Assembly: GCA_031271075.1 (NCBI GenBank) | Contig: JAISWN010000136.1 | Span: forward strand, 1 to 10,121 | Length of the DNA stretch: 10,121 nt | Reading direction: 5' to 3' | Source: Treponema sp. | GTDB taxonomy: Bacteria; Spirochaetota; Spirochaetia; Treponematales; Breznakiellaceae | In this document: positions 6,402 through 10,121 of the stretch, in pieces | Layout of the letters: every line of letters starts with the position of its first letter | Position numbering within the stretch: position 1 is the stretch's first letter | Made by a program: the position numbers and the translations under genes | Notes under the pieces: model-generated | Seen by the model: only the letters and a program-made list of their open reading frames with translations | What the model was told of the DNA's origin: nothing | Database searches by the model: none

Positions 6402-7316
6402 ATGGATGAACTTCACTTGACGCGGGCCGATCTGGAAAGTATGACCACCGCCGAATTGGTCAGGCTCGCGGATAGTTTTGGCATTGATATTCCCCCCGGC
6501 CTTGACCGGGTATTTGTTATTGAAGAGCTGTTGGATCTTTCTTCGTTTTACGAATCCTTTAAGGAAGATGGGGCTTCTCTTGAAACCCTAAACGCCGAAC
6601 CGCCGTCCGCCGGACGCGGCTTTCGCGGAGGAGGGGCCGGTGAAGCCGGGGCAGAAACCGCGATTGAAGCGCTGTCCTATGGAACCGGCATCCTCCCCAT
6701 CCTTTTCCCGGCGGAAGATCCGGATTCGGAAGGTCCGCTACGCAACGCGCCGGCAGCCGGCGCCAGGGAAGGCGTTTTTGGAAAGGAGGATTTCCCCGGC
6801 TCCGTTCCCTTCCCCAGGCAGTACAACATCACCTTTATCGAGGTAATGATCCGGGATCCCCTCTGGGTTTTCGCCTTTTGGGAGATTAAGGAGCATGACC
6901 GGGAGGCCTTTGAGCGGACGGCCGGGTTTGAGGGTTACCGCCTGCGGATAGATCCTCGGGGGAAAATCCCCCTGGGGGAACCGCCCCTGGGAGAAAACGG
7001 CGCGGCGGATACCCTGTCCGGTTTTGCCGTACCGATTAACCCGGCGGATACGGCCCTGTATATCGGCTTTCCCTCCGAAAACAGGGGGCGCCGGTTTCAG
7101 GTGGAACTATGCGCCGCTCTGGGGGAACGGATCGACGTTCTCGCCTCTTCCCGGCTCTTTGCCATGCCCAGGCTTCAGGAAAGGGCCGGCCTGCCCGGCC
7201 GGCGTTTCAGCAAATTAGCCCTTCTGTCCGGCGCGGAGGATTTTCCTATTCTGCGCAACCCTGAACGCAAAGCCCGTCTCCGGTACGGGCGGGAATCCCG
7301 TCAACCGGGTGAATGA
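6402..7316 (+). CDS. DUF4912 protein with Rho-N/SAP-like N-terminus
   Basis: This 304-residue protein of unknown function is probably cytoplasmic. Residues about 7-45 (LTRADLESMTTAELVRLADS and on to VFVIEELLD) look like the short helix-extended-loop-helix of Rho-N/SAP domains, which can bind nucleic acid. A low-complexity Gly/Ala/Pro-rich linker covers about 60-135. The DUF4912 core begins at about 140 with YNITFIEVMIRDPLWVFAFW and continues through a beta-rich region to about 265. I start it at 6402: the reading frame is open further upstream, but those codons overlap the preceding gene in another frame and look unlike a domain. There is no Shine-Dalgarno. Its TGA overlaps the ATG of the GH57 gene (ATGATG at 7313-7318), so the two are translationally coupled. 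Linkage of DUF4912 to GH57 genes is seen in several bacterial groups and suggests a shared role in alpha-glucan metabolism. Confidence 0.8.
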   Translation: MDELHLTRADLESMTTAELVRLADSFGIDIPPGLDRVFVIEELLDLSSFYESFKEDGASLETLNAEPPSAGRGFRGGGAGEAGAETAIEALSYGTGILPILFPAEDPDSEGPLRNAPAAGAREGVFGKEDFPGSVPFPRQYNITFIEVMIRDPLWVFAFWEIKEHDREAFERTAGFEGYRLRIDPRGKIPLGEPPLGENGAADTLSGFAVPINPADTALYIGFPSENRGRRFQVELCAALGERIDVLASSRLFAMPRLQERAGLPGRRFSKLALLSGAEDFPILRNPERKARLRYGRESRQPGE

Positions 7317-8908
7317 TGCCAGCGGGCCCCGTAATTTCATTGGTTCTTGAAGCCCATCATTCTTTTGTTCAGAAAGGCTGCCCCTGTCTGGAAAATCTTT
7401 CCGGACCGGAAGAGTTTCATTTTTTTGAATCCATTTCGGAAACTTACCTGCCCCTTCTGGAAACCCTGGAACGTCTGGACAGGCTGCATATCCCCTTCCG
7501 CCTGGGCCTGGCGCTATCCCCGGTGCTTTGCCATCTTTTGGAGGATAAGGGGCTTGGCAAAAGGTACCTGGAATATACGGACAGGCAGATCGAATTCGGC
7601 CGGAACGAACTGGACCGCGCCGATGACCCGGCCCGGCAGCAGTTGATCCGGCTTTACTACGATAGATTTGTGGAACGGCGGATAGCCTTTACCGAACGCT
7701 ACGACCGGAACATTCTAAAAGTTCTGGATGTCTATCAGCGCAGGGGAAATGTGGAGATCATCGCCTCTCCGGCTACCCACGCCTTTTTGCCTTTTTTCTC
7801 AGCATACCCGGAAGCCATCCAGGCCCAGATCGAGGCGGCGGCCCTTTGCTACCGATCCCGCTTCGGTAAATATCCCCAGGGTTTCTGGCTGCCTGAACTG
7901 GGCTGGTCGGCGGAACTGGAAAAGTACCTGCGGGCCTACAATTTTGGTTATACCATCGTGGAGGCCCACGCTCTTGTCTTCGCCAGCCCCCCGGCCCTGA
8001 AGGGGAGCTTTTACCCGGCCAAGACCCCTGCCGGGGTCTTTGTGCTGGGCCGGGACTACCACGCGGGCAGGGATCTGGCCGCCCGGACCGGTTCGGAAAA
8101 GGATGCGCGGGCTTACCGGGACAACTACTCCGATGCGGGCTACGAGCTTCCGACGGAACTGGTAGAGCCATTCCTGGGCCCCAGGGGACTTCGGCGCGGC
8201 ACCGGTTACAAGTACCACTCAAGGGAAAAGGGGCGCCTTTACGATCCCCTGGAAGCCCAAGCCCAGGCCCGGGCGGCGGCCCGGGGCTTTTTGGAAAACT
8301 GCGCTTCCCGCCTTAACGCCGCTTCCCGGTTGATGGAAGTTCCGCCCCTCTGCCTTTGCGTCTTCGACGCCGGTTCCTTTGGCCGTGACTGGTACGAAGG
8401 CCCCCTGTTTATCGAAACCCTGTTCCGGGAGGCCGCGGGCCGTGAGGATATCCGGTTCAAAACCCCGGCGGAGTACCTCTTTAAGCAGGACAGCGCGAAT
8501 TTCCAGACCCTGTCCCCGGAATTTTCCTCCCAGGGAACCAGCGGTTACGCGGAAATGTGGCTGGACGGTTCCAACGACTGGATGTACCGCCACGCCTTCC
8601 GCGCCCTGGAACGGATGATAGAACTGGCGGAGCGTTTCCCCGACGACACGGGGCTTAAGGAACGGGCCCTGAACCAGGCCGCCAGGGAGATCCTCCTGAT
8701 GCAGTCCTCCGACTGGCCCCGGATGCTCTACCAGGAAAAATCCCCCGATTACGCCCGCTGCTGTATCGAGGACTCGCTGAGGAATTTTACCACCATCTAC
8801 GAGGCCCTGGGGAGCAACTATATGAGTACCGAATGGCTTACCGGCCTGGAGAAACGGCACAACATCTTTCCGCATATTAACTACCGGGTCTTCCGCAGGA
8901 AAAAGTAA
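7313..8908 (+). CDS. GH57 (DUF1957) alpha-glucan branching-enzyme-like protein
   Basis: This 531-residue, full-length member of glycoside hydrolase family 57 (a (beta/alpha)7-barrel with a C-terminal helical domain) is probably cytoplasmic. The presumed activity, by family, is 1,4-alpha-glucan branching, which makes alpha-1,6 links in glycogen. The catalytic nucleophile is E195 in GFWLPELGW and the acid/base is D352 in CVFDAGSFG. The C-terminal half keeps SGYAEMWLDGSNDWMYRHAF, LMQSSDWPRMLYQ and the closing IFPHINYRVF. Other motifs deviate: motif 1 reads VLEAHHSF where HAHLPY is usual, VEAH replaces VDAH, the usual QVWS segment is absent, and FDAGSFGRDWYEG replaces FDAELFGHWWxEG. The catalytic pair is thus intact but the surrounding pocket is altered, so activity and specificity are uncertain. 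Translation is coupled to the DUF4912 gene. Confidence 0.88.
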   Translation: MMPAGPVISLVLEAHHSFVQKGCPCLENLSGPEEFHFFESISETYLPLLETLERLDRLHIPFRLGLALSPVLCHLLEDKGLGKRYLEYTDRQIEFGRNELDRADDPARQQLIRLYYDRFVERRIAFTERYDRNILKVLDVYQRRGNVEIIASPATHAFLPFFSAYPEAIQAQIEAAALCYRSRFGKYPQGFWLPELGWSAELEKYLRAYNFGYTIVEAHALVFASPPALKGSFYPAKTPAGVFVLGRDYHAGRDLAARTGSEKDARAYRDNYSDAGYELPTELVEPFLGPRGLRRGTGYKYHSREKGRLYDPLEAQAQARAAARGFLENCASRLNAASRLMEVPPLCLCVFDAGSFGRDWYEGPLFIETLFREAAGREDIRFKTPAEYLFKQDSANFQTLSPEFSSQGTSGYAEMWLDGSNDWMYRHAFRALERMIELAERFPDDTGLKERALNQAAREILLMQSSDWPRMLYQEKSPDYARCCIEDSLRNFTTIYEALGSNYMSTEWLTGLEKRHNIFPHINYRVFRRKK

Positions 8909-8924
8909 CAGTAATTTTACATTA

Positions 8925-9088
8925 TAAAACCTGGATCCGTATAAGAATATTCTGTAATTCTTTGTATTATAACGAATTACATCAAAAAATGGTTTCACCT
9001 ATTAGGTGAATGGATCATTTAACGTAATTCCTTGTATTATAAGGAATTAGGAAAAAAATTTGGAATTTTTATACGGATTCAGGTAAAA
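8925..9088. mobile_element. MITE-like element with TIRs and 5-bp flanking duplication
   Basis: A 154-bp AT-rich block (8930-9083) has imperfect terminal inverted repeats. The left end is CCTGGATCCGTATAAGAAT (8930-8948) and the right end, read in reverse, is CCTGAATCCGTATAAAAAT (9083-9065), with 17 of 19 identical. Directly outside lie matching TAAAA copies at 8925-8929 and 9084-9088, consistent with a 5-bp target-site duplication. There is no coding capacity inside. It holds three hairpins centred at 8967, 9002 and 9037. It lies between GH57 and the marR end, and its composition is unlike the GC-rich neighbours. A non-autonomous transposon derivative is the simplest reading. A multi-hairpin regulatory or 3'-end structure is the alternative. 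Confidence 0.6.
8954..9050. repeat. Three-hairpin array, 35-bp period
   Basis: Two near-copies of a 27-bp imperfect palindrome lie at 8954-8980 and 9024-9050 (24 of 27 identical as direct repeats, each beginning GTAATTC). Between them, at 8994-9010, is the perfect 7-bp hairpin TTCACCT-ATT-AGGTGAA. All three can fold with a loop ATT, and their centres (8967, 9002, 9037) are exactly 35 bp apart. In the second copy, a C-G pair replaces the T/C mismatch of the first. Confidence 0.7.
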
Positions 9089-9111
9089 GATTTGAGAGAA
9101 ATTTGGGCGCA

Positions 9112-9188
9112 TTTGCGGCGTAGAACGCCGCAAACCGGGCTTTTCGGGGCTCCGCGCTTCCGCGCTCCGGCCCCGGCGCAATGCGCCG
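9112..9188. repeat. GC-rich hairpin cluster (REP-like)
   Basis: Three hairpins follow one another in the GC-rich stretch before the marR end. TTTGCGGCG-TAGAA-CGCCGCAAA (9112-9134) is a perfect 9-bp stem. CGGGGC (9145-9150) pairs with GCCCCG (9170-9175), enclosing GCGC-TTCC-GCGC (9154-9165). CGGCGC-AAT-GCGCCG (9174-9188) is a 6-bp stem, sharing two bases with the previous one. There is no protein-like frame and no T-run, so simple terminators are unlikely. It may be a repeated palindromic element of the genome. The rest of 9189-9250 shows nothing I can name. Confidence 0.5.
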
Positions 9189-9250
9189 TGGCTGCTTCGC
9201 ACCCCTCCAATCCCTTGCGCGGGGAGCTTCCCGTAAGTTTAGCCCGGCCC

Positions 9251-9724
9251 TTAAATCCCGGTTTTGATTTCTTCAATTGTGTCGATAAACCGGCAGGAAA
9301 GCCTTATGAGCTGTTTCATGTCTTTTTCCCCAAACCGGGTAACAATCTCTGTAAGCAGCTCCATGAATTTGTGTTCGTGTTCCTCAACCGCCGCGCGGCC
9401 TTTTTCAGTAAGTGAAAGCGAATGTTTTCTCCGGTTTGCTTTATTTATTTCCCGTAAGATATAACCGTTCTCCTCCATGCCGCCCAACAGTTGTGAAACC
9501 GCCGCACGGCTGATACAGAGCAAGTCGGGAATAGTTATTTCACCGGAATCAAAAATATGGTCTTTTATACCCCTTAATACGATAACTTCCGCAATAGAGA
9601 CAGATGCGGTATTTTGCGATGAAATTCCCCGCGTTGATGTCAGGCTAAAAGCCCGAAAAGAAGTCTCAATCTGCTTAAACCGAAAAAGAGTCTGAATCAG
9701 CCGATCAATAAGATATTGTTTCAT
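9251..9724 (-). CDS. MarR-family transcriptional regulator
   Basis: This 157-residue cytoplasmic winged-helix regulator has the usual MarR length. After N-terminal dimerisation helices, the DNA-binding part reads EITIPDLLCISRAAVSQLLG (recognition helix), then GYILREINKANRRKHSLSLTEKGRAA, where ANRRKHSLSLT is the beta-wing. The usual aspartate of the DRR wing motif is Asn here. C-terminal helices complete the dimer interface. The ligand is unknown. The start at 9724 follows a good GAAGGTGA ribosome site. The gene is divergent from the membrane-protein gene at 9931. The shared region contains a palindrome over its predicted transcription start, so it probably represses itself and perhaps the neighbour (inference). 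GC content is lower than that of the DUF4912/GH57 genes, which hints at a different history. Confidence 0.88.
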   Translation of the reverse strand: MKQYLIDRLIQTLFRFKQIETSFRAFSLTSTRGISSQNTASVSIAEVIVLRGIKDHIFDSGEITIPDLLCISRAAVSQLLGGMEENGYILREINKANRRKHSLSLTEKGRAAVEEHEHKFMELLTEIVTRFGEKDMKQLIRLSCRFIDTIEEIKTGI

Positions 9725-9749
9725 TTTTCACCTTCATGCGGTAATTCGC

Positions 9750-9798
9750 TTGACATTCCTGTCAATTGTTAATATCTTTACAGTAAACCATTTGACAA
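9750..9798. promoter_or_regulatory. Overlapping divergent promoters with palindromic operator
   Basis: Plus strand: TTGACA (9750-9755), 17 bases, TATCTT (9773-9778, four of six), with a start near 9785 for the membrane-protein leader. Minus strand: TTGTCA (9798-9793), 18 bases, TATTAA (9774-9769), with a start near 9762 for marR. The perfect palindrome TTGACA-TTCC-TGTCAA (9750-9765) covers the plus -35 and the minus start. A smaller one, TTTAC-A-GTAAA (9777-9787), covers the plus start. One MarR dimer on the first palindrome could block both promoters. Confidence 0.5.
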
Positions 9799-9823
9799 TG
9801 AAAATCAAGAGGGAGGGGCATCA

Positions 9824-9889
9824 GTGGTTCTCAGTTTGCCGCTATATGTGGAAAATGATCCTGAATTGGAGTCAAAAATCCATATATAG
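9824..9889 (+). CDS. Candidate 21-residue leader ORF
   Basis: A GTG start at 9824 is placed 7 bases after a perfect GGAGG (9812-9816) within GGGAGGGG. The frame encodes a 21-residue peptide, MVLSLPLYVENDPELESKIH and a final I, ending in TAG at 9887-9889. I do not recognise it. It lies wholly inside the predicted leader of the membrane-protein mRNA, and its second half coincides with a long hairpin, so translating it would open that hairpin. It is supported by the ribosome site and position only. It could equally be a chance frame or a degraded gene end. Confidence 0.3.
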   Translation: MVLSLPLYVENDPELESKIHI

Positions 9890-9891
9890 CG
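9840..9891 (+). ncRNA. Long leader hairpin upstream of the membrane-protein gene
   Basis: CGCTATATGTGGA (9840-9852) pairs with TCCATATATAGCG (9879-9891) over 13 positions: 12 Watson-Crick and one G-U in RNA. After a small internal loop (9853-9855 against 9875-9878), TGATCC (9856-9861) pairs with GGA (9868-9870) and TCA (9872-9874) around a bulged G, closing a 6-base loop. No T-run follows, so it is not a standard terminator. The ribosome site of the next gene (GAGGT, 9918-9922) lies 26 bases further on. It could act as a cis-regulatory RNA or as a DNA-level operator. Confidence 0.5.
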
Positions 9892-9930
9892 TTAACGTTA
9901 AATTGATAATTATCGGCGAGGTACTGGATT

Positions 9931-10121
9931 ATGTTGAAAGACAAATTGGAACGTTTTATGCGGGGGCGTTACGGCCAGGACGAACTTAACCGTGTCCTTT
10001 CGGTATCGGCCCTGATTCTCTGCGGTATCTCACTGATAACCCGTGATCTCGTGTTGTCCTCGCTTTCCATGATTCTGGTCATCCTGTGTCTTTTTCGTTC
10101 TTTTTCAAGGAATACCGGGGC
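9931..10121 (+). CDS. Small membrane protein, N-terminal part (cut by window edge)
   Basis: The first 63 codons are visible and the end lies outside the window. The N-terminus, MLKDKLERFMRGRYGQDELN, resembles the FMxGRYGxDxL start of a family of short conserved membrane proteins of unknown function, common in anaerobic Firmicutes and some spirochaetes. Two hydrophobic stretches follow, VLSVSALILCGISLI (about 22-36) and LVLSSLSMILVILCLF (about 40-55), then a basic RSFSRN turn typical of this family. It is presumably a two-helix inner-membrane protein. The ATG has a GAGGT ribosome site 8 bases upstream. It is divergent from the MarR gene and has a leader of about 145 bases with a small ORF and a hairpin. 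MarR or leader control is plausible but unproven. Confidence 0.72.
   Translation, partial: MLKDKLERFMRGRYGQDELNRVLSVSALILCGISLITRDLVLSSLSMILVILCLFRSFSRNTG

Noticed and set aside
8930..9083. CRISPR-like array suggested by repeated palindromes at constant spacing.
   Set aside because: There are only two true repeat copies, the middle unit has a different sequence, and there is no cas gene.
9112..9134. The TTTGCGGCG/CGCCGCAAA hairpin as an intrinsic terminator for GH57 or marR.
   Set aside because: Neither strand has a T-run after the stem, so it is kept only as a repeat/structure.
9032..9415. A 127-codon plus-strand frame crossing the MITE-like element and the marR 3' end.
   Set aside because: It mixes an AT-rich palindrome, GC-rich hairpins and antisense of marR, with no protein-like domain.
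9798..9989. Plus-strand frame beginning ATGAAAATCAAG in the marR/membrane-protein gap.
   Set aside because: There is no ribosome site, it overlaps the well-supported membrane-protein start in another frame, and it has no recognisable domain.

Overview
The window looks like chromosome from a host-associated spirochaete of the Treponema group. This is an inference. It rests on a GC-rich, gene-dense layout with short intergenic gaps, a HTH–PTS-EIIA regulator fusion, a DUF4912 gene overlapping a GH57 gene, and several secreted proteins of unknown role. No rRNA, tRNA or CRISPR array is visible. No phylogenetic marker is complete enough to fix the genus.

Left part (1-3420, all minus strand): the N-terminal third of L-fucose isomerase (fucI) runs off the left edge. 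Upstream of it is a tight three-gene unit, transcribed from 3420 down to 479: an exported beta-propeller-like protein, an exported protein with a zinc-less LytM/M23 domain, and a zinc-ribbon SAM methyltransferase. A GTAATTC/GAATTAC inverted pair lies in the gap before fucI.

Middle (3421-5480): a 5' remnant of a cytidine deaminase gene (cdd) still has its ribosome binding site but stops after about 41 codons. It runs directly into a near-perfect consensus promoter (TTGACA-N17-TATAAT). That promoter drives an apparently leaderless gene for a MerR/excisionase-type HTH fused to a PTS EIIA (PtsN-like) domain. A convergent gene encodes an exported transglutaminase-like protein.

Right-middle (5481-8908, plus strand): an RluA-family pseudouridine synthase, then a DUF4912 protein whose stop codon overlaps the start of a GH57 alpha-glucan branching-enzyme-like gene. 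The latter pair suggests storage-polysaccharide metabolism. The GH57 protein keeps both catalytic acids but departs from the family at several other motif positions. Three plus-strand genes (3614, 5528, 6402) have no Shine-Dalgarno and start within about 7-12 nt of a plausible -10 box.

Right end (8909-10121): the 342-base gap after GH57 holds a previously unlabelled, MITE-like 154-bp element. It has 19-bp terminal inverted repeats, a 5-bp TAAAA flanking duplication, and three internal hairpins spaced exactly 35 bp apart. A GC-rich hairpin cluster follows. Then comes a minus-strand MarR-family regulator, divergent from a small membrane protein cut by the right edge. Their shared region carries overlapping promoters, a palindromic candidate operator, a 21-codon leader ORF and a long RNA hairpin. 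It could be an autoregulated, leader-controlled unit.
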